The translations under genes were made by a program, and so were the position numbers. A stretch of 64,000 bases of DNA from DATHXC01 sp035459965 (GTDB lineage: Bacteria > Pseudomonadota > Gammaproteobacteria > Burkholderiales > Methylophilaceae): NCBI GenBank assembly GCA_035459965.1, contig DATHXC010000010.1:1-64000 (forward strand), given 5' to 3'. The notes beneath the pieces are model-generated. The model saw only the letters and a list, made by a program, of their open reading frames with translations. It did no database searches and had not been told where the DNA came from. This document shows, piece by piece, positions 1-8,984 of the stretch (the first letter of the stretch is position 1; every line of letters starts with the position of its first letter).

Positions 1-1
1 T

Positions 2-151
2 CCTTTGTGCTTTCGGGGTGAGTGGCGCTGGTTAATCGATAGGGATGACTCTCCCTGGTACCCTTCTGCCACTCTGTTCAGGCAGCTTGCTATCAATGAC
101 TGGGCGCATGTGATCCAGCGATTGAGCTTGCAACTGCAACGGCTCGGCTAA
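2..151 (+). CDS. C-terminal end of a TPR/glycosyltransferase-type protein (partial)
   Basis: The first 49 codons stay open from the window edge to a TAA at 149-151. The peptide has the pattern WRWLIDRDDSPWYPSA followed by LFRQ and a final W..V..RL..L. I recognise this as the usual C-terminal ending of bacterial TPR-containing glycosyltransferase-like proteins, where the last lines read W-x-DR-x-DSPWYP-x-x-x-LFRQ. The start and most of the gene lie outside the window, so neither the TPR units nor a catalytic domain can be seen. It points toward the divergent minus-strand two-component operon. The assignment rests on one short motif and could be wrong in detail. Confidence 0.55.
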   Translation, partial: PLCFRGEWRWLIDRDDSPWYPSATLFRQLAINDWAHVIQRLSLQLQRLG

Positions 152-193
152 GCAGCATGGCTTCTAGGGGTGCTGTGCGATTATTACAGCTAT

Positions 194-553
194 TTAATTA
201 GTTGCTGGAACGGGCTCTTTTGGCTTTTCGCTGGCTGCTGCGTTTTGATTAGCGCGTTTTAGTGCACGAAGTGCCTTAATTCTTTCCTTAATAATGGCTG
301 TTTCAGCTTTGTCGATTGCACCATCACCATTGAGATCCGAATTCTTGAACTGAGTTTTTAACCTTTCAAGACCTGCTGCCAAATACTCATCCTGAGTAAC
401 CCTGCCATCCTGGTCTGCATCTGCCTCTATCCATTTCACCTGCTCACCCTCTGGGCTAGCGGCTGGCTTAACAGCTTCAGGCTCAGCTGCCTGCAAGGCA
501 GTAGACAGCAAAATAGCTGCAGGAATAACTATAAAAAAACTTCTTGTATGCAT
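194..553 (-). CDS. Secreted EF-hand calcium-binding protein
   Basis: A 119-residue protein with an N-terminal signal peptide (basic MHTR, hydrophobic core, LQA-A cleavage site near residue 22). It has two EF-hand loops, DADQDGRVTQDE (about residues 45-56) and DLNGDGAIDKAE (about residues 74-85), each with acidic or polar ligands at positions 1, 3 and 5, Gly at 6 and Glu at 12. The tail is Lys/Ala/Pro-rich. It is probably periplasmic and binds Ca2+ or a similar ion. It follows the response regulator by about 50 bp on the same strand, so it may be co-transcribed with the two-component pair. The second loop has Asp at position 9, which is uncommon in ordinary calmodulin loops. The physiological role is unknown. 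Confidence 0.85.
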   Translation of the reverse strand: MHTRSFFIVIPAAILLSTALQAAEPEAVKPAASPEGEQVKWIEADADQDGRVTQDEYLAAGLERLKTQFKNSDLNGDGAIDKAETAIIKERIKALRALKRANQNAAASEKPKEPVPATN

Positions 554-604
554 TATGTTCTCCTGAATTCTTGTTACATAAGAGTACGTTTTAAAGAAAC
601 CAGC

Positions 605-1249
605 TTAGTAATCAATCAAGCCATGACGTATGGCCATTCTGACTATTTCAACAGGCGTTGATATCCCAAGTTTTTGCTTGATGGTAGTTCCGTAATTTGC
701 GACTGTTTTATGGCTGATTTTAAGTTTTTCAGCAATTTCGTCTGATTTGTTACCCTCTGCAAATAGACGAAAAACCTCAAACTCTCTTGCCGAAAGCTCA
801 GCCATGGGATTGCCGTTACCCATTAGATTTTGCATAGCAATAACCTGTGCAATTTTTCGGCTAATGTAAGAGCGACCAGCCATAATTTCAGTCACAGCAT
901 TCACCAGATCTTCATCAAACTCTTTTTTGGTAACGTAGCCTTTAGCGCCGGCCTTGATAGCCTGAGATGCAAATACAGCGCTTTCATACATGGAAAAAAC
1001 CAGAAAATTCGCTTCAGGGTATCGACTCAAAATGCGGCTAATGGCTTCCAAGCCCCCCATCCCGGTCATTGAAAAATCGATAATCACCAAATCAGGTTGA
1101 TAATCGCTGTAAACTGCGTATGCCTGTTCACCACTCTCAAGCTCGGCAACCACCTCGACATTGAGTTTTTGCTCTAAAAGACGTTTAACCCCGGTCCTTA
1201 CAACGGCATGATCATCAACCAGCATGATTCTGATAAGTTTAGTATTCAT
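605..1249 (-). CDS. LuxR/NarL-family response regulator
   Basis: A 214-residue response regulator. The receiver domain (residues 5-125) has the acidic pair in MLVDDHA, the phospho-acceptor Asp in DLVIIDFSMTGMGG (about residue 58), the Ser/Thr switch in VFSMYES and the Lys in GYVTKKE. A LuxR-type helix-turn-helix follows (about 150-214: LSAREFEVFRLFAEG, KLKISHKTVANYGTTIKQKL). The start overlaps the end of the kinase gene by 4 bp (ATGA), showing translational coupling, so the two form a cognate pair. The overall layout matches UvrY/NarL-type regulators. Target genes are not identifiable. The divergently placed porin upstream is a possible but unproven target. Confidence 0.9.
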   Translation of the reverse strand: MNTKLIRIMLVDDHAVVRTGVKRLLEQKLNVEVVAELESGEQAYAVYSDYQPDLVIIDFSMTGMGGLEAISRILSRYPEANFLVFSMYESAVFASQAIKAGAKGYVTKKEFDEDLVNAVTEIMAGRSYISRKIAQVIAMQNLMGNGNPMAELSAREFEVFRLFAEGNKSDEIAEKLKISHKTVANYGTTIKQKLGISTPVEIVRMAIRHGLIDY

Positions 1250-2580
1250 GACGATCCATCCTGTACCGTAAGCTCAACTGAAATTTGTGTACCACTGTCC
1301 GGCATACTACTAAGATCAAATACTCCACCAAGTGTCTCTACGCGCTCACGCATACCGGTTAGTCCAAGCCTGTTTTTCTTACTTGGGTTGAACCCTACGC
1401 CATCATCGGTAATATGAATGATGATTTTTCCATTTCTCCGATGAATACGTACATCCGCTTTTTTAGCTTTGGCGTGCCTTGAAATATTGGTCAAGCTTTC
1501 CTGTGCTACACGGTATATCGTGACATTAATAATGTCTGGTAAATCCCCCATACTTTCATCAATGGCAGAAGTTAAAAGAACATGACGATTACGTTGCTGC
1601 CAGCTAGCCATCAGATTCGTTAAGACGAATGACAAGTTTGACTCGTCCAATCCTTCTGGCCGCAATCGCTGTAACAATGAACTCAAGAGATTCATCACTT
1701 GCTTTGTCATGCTATATATAGCACTTGCCCCCTCTTCAACAGGCAGACCTTCTTTTTTACCGTAATCCATAATTGTTAATGCCTCTGCACTGATTGCAGT
1801 CAGTGTCTGGCCTAACTCATCATGCAAATCACGCGCTAATTTCTTACGCTCTTCATCCTGCAAATGAATAATTTGCTTTGTTAGTGATTCACTTTGTTCT
1901 TTGCTAGCTGCCAAACTTTGGATCATATGATTAAAGCCATTACTAATTGCCGACAACTCAGGCAGCCTAAACTCAGGCAGGCGCGTGCCCATATTGCCGT
2001 GCGCCACTGCAGAAAACCCTGCAGTCACTTGGCTAAGTGGGGATAATGCTTTATCAATCATTAACGAAACCAGCAGTATTACCGAGCAGTAGAAAATAAG
2101 TGCTACCCAGAAGATGCCTATTGCACTGTCCCATACCTCCATGATTTCCGAATATGGGTTAGGGGTAATAACCAGCTCCCCAATATAGCTGCCATCTGAT
2201 AGTACTGGTTGACGCACTGGCTTTACATCTGTGGTATCGGAGAAGAGATTGATGAACCAGCCAGGCGGTGTTGTAGCTGCCTTAGATTTCGCCTGTTGAT
2301 TGGATTCCTTTAATTGCCCCCTGCTATCAAAAAACTCGATTCGCAAATGCCGGAGATGATTTAGCAAATACAGCTTGAATAAATCTTCATTACTAAATGT
2401 ATGTTGCTTTATCAAAGCCTGAGCCTTTTCCTCCAGCACATAGGCAGCGAGCTTCATCGTAGATTGGGTTTCCAGCCTGACATCACTTTTAGCATCATTT
2501 AAAAAAACATATGACGCCATTGCCAAAATGAGCAGCAACAGCAAGGAAATCATTAAATTAAGGCGTAGCTTTAGGCTCAT
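1246..2580 (-). CDS. Sensor histidine kinase, HisKA_3 (NarX/UhpB-like) family
   Basis: A 444-residue membrane kinase. TM helix 1 lies at about 8-28, a periplasmic loop of about 120 residues follows, and TM helix 2 is at about 150-172. Next come a HAMP linker and a HisKA_3 dimerisation domain with the phospho-acceptor motif LARDLHDELGQTLTAIS. The C-terminal HATPase domain has the N box VAQESLTNISRHAKA, the G1 box DDGVGF and the G2 box GLTGMRERVE. This is the kinase type that pairs with LuxR-class regulators, and it is coupled to one by a 4-bp overlap. The signal sensed is unknown, because the periplasmic domain matches nothing I can name. It is the first gene of a three-gene operon ending in the EF-hand protein. 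Confidence 0.92.
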   Translation of the reverse strand: MSLKLRLNLMISLLLLLILAMASYVFLNDAKSDVRLETQSTMKLAAYVLEEKAQALIKQHTFSNEDLFKLYLLNHLRHLRIEFFDSRGQLKESNQQAKSKAATTPPGWFINLFSDTTDVKPVRQPVLSDGSYIGELVITPNPYSEIMEVWDSAIGIFWVALIFYCSVILLVSLMIDKALSPLSQVTAGFSAVAHGNMGTRLPEFRLPELSAISNGFNHMIQSLAASKEQSESLTKQIIHLQDEERKKLARDLHDELGQTLTAISAEALTIMDYGKKEGLPVEEGASAIYSMTKQVMNLLSSLLQRLRPEGLDESNLSFVLTNLMASWQQRNRHVLLTSAIDESMGDLPDIINVTIYRVAQESLTNISRHAKAKKADVRIHRRNGKIIIHITDDGVGFNPSKKNRLGLTGMRERVETLGGVFDLSSMPDSGTQISVELTVQDGSS

Positions 2581-3330
2581 TACGATTACAGTTAAATTTT
2601 TACTGCGATTGTAATGATACTTTCAGTATATGTATTGTGAAAAAGTCCCGACTTGAGGGATTTCTAAAAGACTTATAGCAAAACAACAATCTTAAGCACA
2701 CTTTTACTGCTGATCGATGGCTGATCAGGGATTTTCATTCCTGGTTTTGGGGAGAGGCTTGATAGGATTACTGCAAATTAAAGACTAACAACAGGTAGCT
2801 GCCTCTGTCAGCGAGCAAAACTACACCTCAACACTCTTAATGAATTTTGTACGAATTTACTGGCGGTGGAAGTAGTCTTGAGCTAACCATTCTCGCCCAC
2901 CAATTCCCGATAACAGGGTAATTTACAGCGTATCTTAGTCAATTACCCACGAATGTTTACTCATCGCACCTTCAGAACTCAGTCGAAGAGCCTATTCAGA
3001 TTAAGGCATTATTTAAACCCAATAATAAAGAGGGTAATTTTTTAAATTATCAGGGAATATTAAGGTCTATCAGTGTACTTGTTTAGCTTTACACGCTGAA
3101 TGTTACATTTAGAGCTATAACATAGCAGCCATTTCTGAACTATTTAGATTATTTTGCGACGACATCTTCAAGCCTACTATTGCATTAATCATAAGCATGA
3201 TGAACATCACTCTTGCAATATTTAAGTTACTCTCAAAAAAAGAATACTTGCTCAAGTAATCTACCAAACACCCTACTCCTCTTCAGAGGGTTTGCCTCGC
3301 AACTTTTATGCAAACAAGTCCATTTTATAT
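2581..3330. other. Long AT-rich intergenic region, no gene seen
   Basis: About 750 bases between the divergent histidine kinase and the porin promoter region. I find no ORF with a convincing start and no tRNA or rRNA. The stretch is visibly more AT-rich than the flanking genes and must hold the minus-strand promoter of the kinase operon. A small RNA or regulatory sites cannot be excluded. Confidence 0.6.
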
Positions 3331-3376
3331 TGCTGTATTAAAGGCAGCACTTTGACAACCTGCCTCCCAATCAGCA
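3331..3376 (+). promoter_or_regulatory. Possible degenerate enhancer sites upstream of the porin promoter
   Basis: Two imperfect relatives of the TGCTG-N6-CAGCA dyad seen at 16.5 and 22.3 kb. TGCTG-N9-CAGCA lies at 3331-3349 (spacer 9 instead of 6), and TGCCTCCCAATCAGCA at 3361-3376 keeps the AATCAGCA right half. They lie about 55-100 bp upstream of the -24 element at 3432, a usual distance for a sigma-54 activator site. Neither matches fully, so this is a weak call. Confidence 0.35.
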
Positions 3377-3431
3377 TATAGATTTCTTATAGAACAAATA
3401 CAAGTTATTGATTTATAAAATACAAGTAACA

Positions 3432-3447
3432 TGGCACGCTAAGTGCA
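3432..3447 (+). promoter_or_regulatory. Sigma-54 (-24/-12) promoter of the porin gene
   Basis: The sequence TGGCACGCTAAGTGCA fits the sigma-54 consensus TGGCACG-N4-TTGCA, with GG and GC separated by exactly 10 bases and one mismatch in the -12 box. The expected transcription start is near 3458, giving a leader of about 100 nt. This ties the porin to the other four sigma-54 promoters of the organosulfur locus. Confidence 0.75.
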
Positions 3448-3561
3448 ATATATCCCTGTAGTGCAATTAATCATTGGCTCATGAAGTGCCCAGAAATGGC
3501 CTTCGTATCCAATAAGCACAACAATTTAAGTCTAACTAATTACTTTCAGGGTGAAATTTAT

Positions 3562-4668
3562 ATGAATAATCAGGTTTTTAAATATCGGTGGCCATTACTG
3601 GCGATCGTGAGTGGTTTATTGGGCAGCAGCCTGCCAGCAACTGCAGCACCTACTTTCCAAAAAGATGAAAATCAGTTTATCAATATTGGCGTTGCTTCTC
3701 GCATAAGCTACAGCTCGGTCGAGGATGGAGCACCTAATGGCAAGGACCGGTCCAACGATTTCAATACCGAAGAAGCTCGTATCTATACCAACGGCAAGGT
3801 ACATGAAAATGTAGGGTTTGAATTCAACCTGGCCAGAAATTCAGCTGATAACAAGGTGGAAATTCTGGATGCGCACATCGGCCTTGAGCTGAATAACTAT
3901 TTTAACTTCTGGATTGGTCGCTTTTTACCGCCAGCAAGCCGCGCTTCCGCATCAGCACCAATGTATCCACCTACTTTTGACTTCCCTATCGCTGAACAAG
4001 CACCAAACCGTTTTGGTGGCCGTGATGATGGTGCTACCGTTTGGGGAAGCCTGACTGAAGACCAAAGACTGAAATATCAACTTGGCGCATTTAAAGGCCG
4101 CGAAGCATTATCGAATCAGGGAGACAAACTGTCATACGCGGGCAGGTTGCAATATAACTTCTGGGATGCAGAGCCAGGCTTTTACAACCTGGCCAGTTAC
4201 GATGGTGCCAAATCAATACTATCGGTAGGTAGTTCTTTCAGGTCACAGAAAGATGGCGCAGGCACCGCTGCAAACCCCGGGGATTATCGCTATTGGAACG
4301 TAGATGGCCGCCTTGAGAAGCCGCTGTCTGACGGCGCCGTGATTGGTGCTGAAGCTTCATACTACAACTATGACAACGATAAAACCCTGGACGTCACAGC
4401 GCCTGAGGGCAATGGTTACTTTGTCACTGGAAGTTACACCTTCCCTCAAGTGATTGGCATTGGCAAAATCCAGCCTAAGTTCGTAGTACAGGATTTTGAC
4501 AATAAAACCACGAATATCGACACTAAACGCTACGACCTTGGCGCCAGCTATTTAATCAAGGACAGCAACGTACGTATTGATACCTTCTATTTCAAGCAAA
4601 AACAGGATCAAGGCCTGCCTGATATTGATGGAGTCAAGGTGCTTTTCCATATCGCACACTTCTTTTAA
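3562..4668 (+). CDS. Outer membrane porin (OprP/OprO-like), probably for organosulfur uptake
   Basis: Starting at ATG 3562 the protein has 368 residues. This start has an AGGGTG ribosome site nearby and directly precedes a standard signal peptide (basic MNNQVFKYRW, hydrophobic core, LPATAA cleavage). An upstream in-frame ATG at 3481 would bury the signal peptide behind 27 residues and is less likely. The mature part shows alternating beta-strand patterns, short turns rich in D/N/G, and ends in a C-terminal Phe (HIAHFF), the outer-membrane assembly signature. It resembles anion-selective trimeric porins. Its sigma-54 promoter suggests it admits sulfones or sulfonates, but substrate selectivity is inferred. 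It converges on the 11-gene ABC/monooxygenase operon at a shared terminator. Confidence 0.85.
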   Translation: MNNQVFKYRWPLLAIVSGLLGSSLPATAAPTFQKDENQFINIGVASRISYSSVEDGAPNGKDRSNDFNTEEARIYTNGKVHENVGFEFNLARNSADNKVEILDAHIGLELNNYFNFWIGRFLPPASRASASAPMYPPTFDFPIAEQAPNRFGGRDDGATVWGSLTEDQRLKYQLGAFKGREALSNQGDKLSYAGRLQYNFWDAEPGFYNLASYDGAKSILSVGSSFRSQKDGAGTAANPGDYRYWNVDGRLEKPLSDGAVIGAEASYYNYDNDKTLDVTAPEGNGYFVTGSYTFPQVIGIGKIQPKFVVQDFDNKTTNIDTKRYDLGASYLIKDSNVRIDTFYFKQKQDQGLPDIDGVKVLFHIAHFF

Positions 4669-4685
4669 ACTCGTAAGCCAGGTAT

Positions 4686-4715
4686 AAAAATGGCCACTAT
4701 AAGTGGCCATTTTTA
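4686..4715. terminator. Bidirectional Rho-independent terminator
   Basis: A perfect 8-bp stem TGGCCACT / AGTGGCCA with a 3-base loop, flanked by A5 on the left and T5 on the right. It lies between the convergent porin (+) and azoR (-) genes and can end both transcripts. Confidence 0.88.
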
Positions 4716-4759
4716 TTGATGCGCGGGTAGTAAAATCGTCTACTTCACCAAGCGGTTTA

Positions 4760-5395
4760 CTAGACTCGATCTGCTAGCTGCCTTGCTTCCTCGCTCGCTG
4801 ATGCTCTGGATGCCAGATCTATCTCAGGGCCAAATATTGTTTTATCAACAATAACGGGATAAATTTCTGTAATGCCTATGAAATTCAACCAGGTTTCAAT
4901 ATACGGTTTCTGGTGATCGAATTTTTCTGCAGGAACGTTAGCTTCCTGCGTTAAAGGTATTCCCCGCGCATATACTGTTACTGCCTTTTTATCGTGGAGT
5001 AAGCCCTCTAGTCCTGATGCGGGATCGAAAGAAAACAGAATATCTTTCTGCGAAACCAGGTCGATAAAATGTTTTAGCTTATAGGGAATGCCGAAATTCC
5101 AGAGCGGTATAGATAACACAATCACATTTGCCTCATATAGCAAGCTTGCCAGTGCTTTCAGCTTATCCCACGCCTGCTGTTGGGTTTCAGTAAGCGCTAT
5201 GCCATTGATACCCGCATACTTGGCTTCCAGCGCAGCCTGGTCGAACTCAGGGAGACCTGCCTCCCATAAATCCAACTCCAGCAATTCGGTATCAGGATGA
5301 TTTTGCTTGTATCGGGTAATAAAGCTCTCCGCTACCTCTATTGACGCGGAGCGTGATCCTCGCGGCGAGGATTTAATGTGTAGCAACGTAGCCAT
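4760..5395 (-). CDS. azoR: FMN-dependent NADH:quinone oxidoreductase/azoreductase (AzoR family)
   Basis: A 211-residue flavodoxin-fold protein. It has the FMN phosphate-binding segment SSPRGSRSAS (residues 9-18), the conserved block PLWNFGIPYKLKHFID (about 98-113) and the YARG segment (about 143-146), all typical of AzoR. Members reduce quinones and azo compounds with NADH through FMN. It follows livF by about 80 bp on the same strand and is the last gene before the terminator at 4.7 kb, so it is likely the promoter-distal gene of the sigma-54 operon that begins at 16.3 kb. It may supply reduced flavin or protect against quinone stress. That role is inferred. Confidence 0.88.
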   Translation of the reverse strand: MATLLHIKSSPRGSRSASIEVAESFITRYKQNHPDTELLELDLWEAGLPEFDQAALEAKYAGINGIALTETQQQAWDKLKALASLLYEANVIVLSIPLWNFGIPYKLKHFIDLVSQKDILFSFDPASGLEGLLHDKKAVTVYARGIPLTQEANVPAEKFDHQKPYIETWLNFIGITEIYPVIVDKTIFGPEIDLASRASASEEARQLADRV

Positions 5396-5478
5396 ATTTT
5401 TTTGCCTACTCCATTTTTTATTGTTTAGATATTCTTACACCTGAAATTTGAGCCGCCCTAAATTTGATAATAGCGAGT

Positions 5479-6222
5479 CTAGCCACCCAGATATGAGGCC
5501 TGTAGATCATGAAACTGATCAATATCCTTGGAGCTACCCTCAGTGGTCACGCTACCATTTTCAAGGATATAAGCATAATCAGCATATCTTAATGCGACCG
5601 TTGCGTTTTGCTCGGCCAGTAAAAAACTGACGCCCTCTTCATCTCGAAGACTTTTCACTATCTCAAAAATCTCCTCCACTATTAACGGGGCAAGACCCAT
5701 GGATGGCTCATCCAGCAAGACCAACCGGGGAGCAGCCATCAGAGCACGTCCCAGGGCAATCATCTGCTGCTCGCCACCTGAAGCGTATCCGGCCTGTTTT
5801 TTGCGCAATTTACGTAAGCGGGGGAAATAGTGATAAATCTTTTCCATATCTCTATCAATATCCCTGGAAGGCAATTTGCGCACAAAAGCCCCGGTAAGCA
5901 GATTTTCTTCAACCGTCAGATGACCAAAGCAATGGCGGCCTTCCAACACTTGCACCAGACCGTTTTTCACTTGCTCGGCTGCTGGCGAACGCGTGATATC
6001 AGCATCCTGATAAGTGATGGCGCCACGAACCACCTCACCGCGCTCTGCATTGACCAGCCCTGATATGGCTTTCAGTGTCGTGCTTTTCCCCGCACCATTG
6101 GCACCTAGCAAAGCCACAATACTGCCGGCTTTGACTTCCAGCGAAATGTCCTTCAATGCGAGAATCACTTTGTCGTAAATAACCTCAATATTTTCGACAC
6201 GCAATATAGCTGTGGCTGACAT
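5479..6222 (-). CDS. LivF-type ABC transporter ATPase
   Basis: A 247-residue ATPase of the branched-chain amino acid (HAAT) class. It has Walker A LLGANGAGKSTT (about residues 38-49), signature YASGGEQQMIALGRAL, Walker B RLVLLDEPSMGLAP and the switch His replaced by Gln in LLAEQNA, as usual for LivF. I chose ATG 6222 over the longer start at 6255, because GGAGAG lies 7 bases upstream and LivF proteins usually begin with a short lead into the first beta-strand. It pairs with LivG at 10 kb, the permeases LivH and LivM and two binding proteins. The context suggests organosulfur rather than amino acid import. Confidence 0.9.
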   Translation of the reverse strand: MSATAILRVENIEVIYDKVILALKDISLEVKAGSIVALLGANGAGKSTTLKAISGLVNAERGEVVRGAITYQDADITRSPAAEQVKNGLVQVLEGRHCFGHLTVEENLLTGAFVRKLPSRDIDRDMEKIYHYFPRLRKLRKKQAGYASGGEQQMIALGRALMAAPRLVLLDEPSMGLAPLIVEEIFEIVKSLRDEEGVSFLLAEQNATVALRYADYAYILENGSVTTEGSSKDIDQFHDLQASYLGG

Positions 6223-6360
6223 ACAAACTCTCCAGATCAAATCAATTAAGCTCAAATATGCTTTCGGCCATACCCGCCCTACTTTGCCAGACAGGTATCA
6301 CCGGAATCAAACTCGTTAGATGCAGGGCGATATGCCCTGCATCTATTCAAGCACGACGAA

Positions 6361-7695
6361 CTACTCTTTGCTGCAATCACGCGGAGTAATGCCTTTTTCT
6401 TTAGCGTATTGATGTGATGAGGCTTCAATAATCGGGCGTAGCAACTTGCGGTCAGCCTGTACCCAATCTGAGATCACATTCCACTTTGCACCATCCCATT
6501 GCTGGAAGCGTACCGCACCGCCACCCTCATGGTCAGCGCAACTGAGCTTCAACGGCTGGACCAGGCCATACGCACCGAGCTGCTTGAGGCGCGCATCATC
6601 CAGCTTGATATTTTCAAAACCCCAACGCACCTCTTCGCCCGTTAGTGGCCGTTTGCCAAACTTGGCCTGCGCTACGCGTACCGCTTCCACATTCAGGATG
6701 CCGTTTACCACACCGAGGTTGTAGTAAACCGTACCAAAGCGTTTTGGATCTTCCAGATTGCCCTTGCCAGCCTTCACTACAACCTTGTCAATATCTTGCA
6801 GTACCGGGAAATTAGTACCGGAAGGATGGGTGGTAATGGAGATAAAGCCTTTGGCTGCAGCTCCAGCGGGCGCGGCGTCATCTTCAGAATTACTCCAGAT
6901 ATTGCCGATGATATGGTCTGCCAGGAAACCTGTTTTCTGGGCAGTTTTAAGTGCAACCGGGTTCATCACCCCCCAACCGCGCAAGATCACCCAATCCGGC
7001 TTGATACGGCGAATATTCAGCCACTGTGATTGCTGCTCATTGCCTGGATGTGGCACTTCGATGAGTGTCACTTCAAACCCATATTTCTTGGCCAGCAACT
7101 CCAGAATCGGATTGGTTTCCTTGCCGTATGGAGACCCGTGGAACAAAGTGACGATCTTCTTACCCTTGAGCTTGTCCAGACCACCCTCTTTAGTACCTAT
7201 GTAATTAATAATGGCTGAAACTTCGCTGTATGGGTTCAACTGTAAAGGGAACACATAAGGGAACACGCTACCATCGGTAGAATCAGTGCGGCCGTGGTTG
7301 ATGGTAATCAGCGGTAATTTATCTGCGGCAGAGCGCTCCAGGGTTGCATATGCAATACCTACAGAAAGTGGATTGGTCGCAGCAGCAGGCGCGCCATTCA
7401 AGCCCTTCTTGAGTCGTTCGTAGCACTCAACACCTTTTTCTACCACGTACTCGGTTTCGCATTCACTCCACGTAAACTTAACGCCGTTGACCCCACCTTC
7501 CTTAAGGTTGACGTATTGCAGGTAATCAATGAATCCACCGAAAAAACCTGTACCACCAGCCGCGTATGGGCCAACACGGTAACTTTGTAGTGGGAAATAT
7601 TGCTCATTCGCCGCCTCGGCGCTTGCTGAAAACAGACTGATGCCCAAACTCGCCGTAGCGATGAGCTTCAGGCTCTTGTTGATGACTTGAAACAT
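6361..7695 (-). CDS. Periplasmic substrate-binding protein of LIV-type ABC transporter (copy 2)
   Basis: A 444-residue type I periplasmic binding protein (Peripla_BP_6 class). The signal peptide ends near SAEAA (about residue 28). Two alternating alpha/beta lobes follow, with an inter-lobe hinge. It is clearly paralogous to the protein at 13184-14506: both share the RVGPYAAGG/RIGPYAAGG start, NHGRTDSTDGSVFP, PHPGN-QQSQWLNIRRIKP and LSCADHEGGGAV segments. The gene sits between the LivM-type permease and LivF. Binding proteins of this length and type often go with transporters for amides, ureas or aromatic acids, so the ligand cannot be read from sequence. Two binding proteins for one permease suggest two ligands. 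Confidence 0.88.
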   Translation of the reverse strand: MFQVINKSLKLIATASLGISLFSASAEAANEQYFPLQSYRVGPYAAGGTGFFGGFIDYLQYVNLKEGGVNGVKFTWSECETEYVVEKGVECYERLKKGLNGAPAAATNPLSVGIAYATLERSAADKLPLITINHGRTDSTDGSVFPYVFPLQLNPYSEVSAIINYIGTKEGGLDKLKGKKIVTLFHGSPYGKETNPILELLAKKYGFEVTLIEVPHPGNEQQSQWLNIRRIKPDWVILRGWGVMNPVALKTAQKTGFLADHIIGNIWSNSEDDAAPAGAAAKGFISITTHPSGTNFPVLQDIDKVVVKAGKGNLEDPKRFGTVYYNLGVVNGILNVEAVRVAQAKFGKRPLTGEEVRWGFENIKLDDARLKQLGAYGLVQPLKLSCADHEGGGAVRFQQWDGAKWNVISDWVQADRKLLRPIIEASSHQYAKEKGITPRDCSKE

Positions 7696-7851
7696 GTCAA
7701 CTGACTCCTTATCTTAAAAATTAATAAATATTTACAAATACATTAAACTACTTTTTAGTTATATAAAAATCGCTTCAATGCGCACTTTTTCATCTTCAAC
7801 ACATGGTTTAACTCCTCAAAATCTGTGGGTATCGCTGCGAACTATTACCGG

Positions 7852-8925
7852 CTAGAAACGCAATGGCCATACTCGACTGCGTTGGCGGAAGTTCTGCCAA
7901 AGGCGTGCCAGCCCGTTGGGTTCCTTGATCAGGAAGAAGATGATCAATGCGCCGAAAATAATTTTCTGTAAATTCTCCAACTGACCCGGGTCAATCACCC
8001 CAGCCAAAAAACTGCCGGATAGATTCGACAGCAGCACTGGCAGCAATACGATAAATGCGGCACCAAGAAAATTGCCGAGTATGCTGCCCATACCACCAAT
8101 AATGATAATGAACAGAATCTGGAACGAACGAGTCAGGTCGAAGCCATGCGGCTCCACCGTCCCCAGATAAGTAAACGCCCATAACGCACCTGCAATTCCC
8201 AAGAAAAAGGAGCTGATGGCAAATGCCAGCAATTTAGTCTTAAGGATAGGGATGCCAATCACAGCGGCGGCAGTATCCATATCGCGTACTGCCATCCAGT
8301 GACGGCCCAGTTCGCTGCGTACGATATTTCTGGCAAGGAATGCCAGCGCTACCACTACAGTCAATGTCAGCAAATAGCGCCCTGCCGGTGAACTGAAATC
8401 ATGGTTAAACACAACCAGCGGTGGTGCGGTAATAACGCCGGATGAATTGTTATTGGAAAACCAGGCAAAGCTGGTGAGTACCCATTGCACAAAAAACTGC
8501 GCCGCCAGGGTAGAAACCAGCAAATAAAACCCTTTAATTCGCAAGCTGGGCAAGCCAAACAGAATACCGACAGCTGCCGCCGCAAATCCGCCCAGGATAA
8601 AGCTGACCAAAAATGGTAAGCCCTCAATGCGTAAATGAAAGTTATAGGCCGCAAATGCACCAACAGCCATAAATGCAGCGGAGCCGAGCGATAATTGACC
8701 AGCATATCCAGTCAGCAAATTAAGGCCAATACCTGCGAGCGATAGCACCAGGAATGGGATGAGAATGGCACTAAACCAGTAATCGTTGCCGATAAAGGGC
8801 ACTACTGCGAAGGCAAATGCCAGCAACGGATAAAAGCCCAAGCGCTCCTGCCAAAGCCTGAATAGCTTGCGATCTGCGCTATATCTGGTGACAAACTGCC
8901 CCGATTCTCTATATAACATGTCCAA
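7852..8925 (-). CDS. LivM-type ABC transporter permease
   Basis: A 357-residue integral membrane protein with about 9-10 hydrophobic helices. It carries the conserved LivM elements GLNLLTGYAGQLSLGSAAFMAVGA (in pieces near residues 67-90) and the cytoplasmic EAA-like stretch AVRDMDTAAAVIGI before the last helices. It would form the membrane channel with the LivH-type protein encoded upstream, 59 bp away. The N-terminal 30 residues are hydrophilic. It lies in the sigma-54-headed operon that starts with the FMN reductase. Confidence 0.9.
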   Translation of the reverse strand: MDMLYRESGQFVTRYSADRKLFRLWQERLGFYPLLAFAFAVVPFIGNDYWFSAILIPFLVLSLAGIGLNLLTGYAGQLSLGSAAFMAVGAFAAYNFHLRIEGLPFLVSFILGGFAAAAVGILFGLPSLRIKGFYLLVSTLAAQFFVQWVLTSFAWFSNNNSSGVITAPPLVVFNHDFSSPAGRYLLTLTVVVALAFLARNIVRSELGRHWMAVRDMDTAAAVIGIPILKTKLLAFAISSFFLGIAGALWAFTYLGTVEPHGFDLTRSFQILFIIIIGGMGSILGNFLGAAFIVLLPVLLSNLSGSFLAGVIDPGQLENLQKIIFGALIIFFLIKEPNGLARLWQNFRQRSRVWPLRF

Positions 8926-8984
8926 ATCCTTACTTTGATCTTTATTGCTAATTAAATGATTGCTAGTTGAATGTCTCTAATACT

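Noticed and set aside
3481..3561. Upstream ATG start for the porin
   Set aside because: It would add 27 hydrophilic residues before the signal peptide. The ATG at 3562 has a ribosome site and a proper signal sequence.
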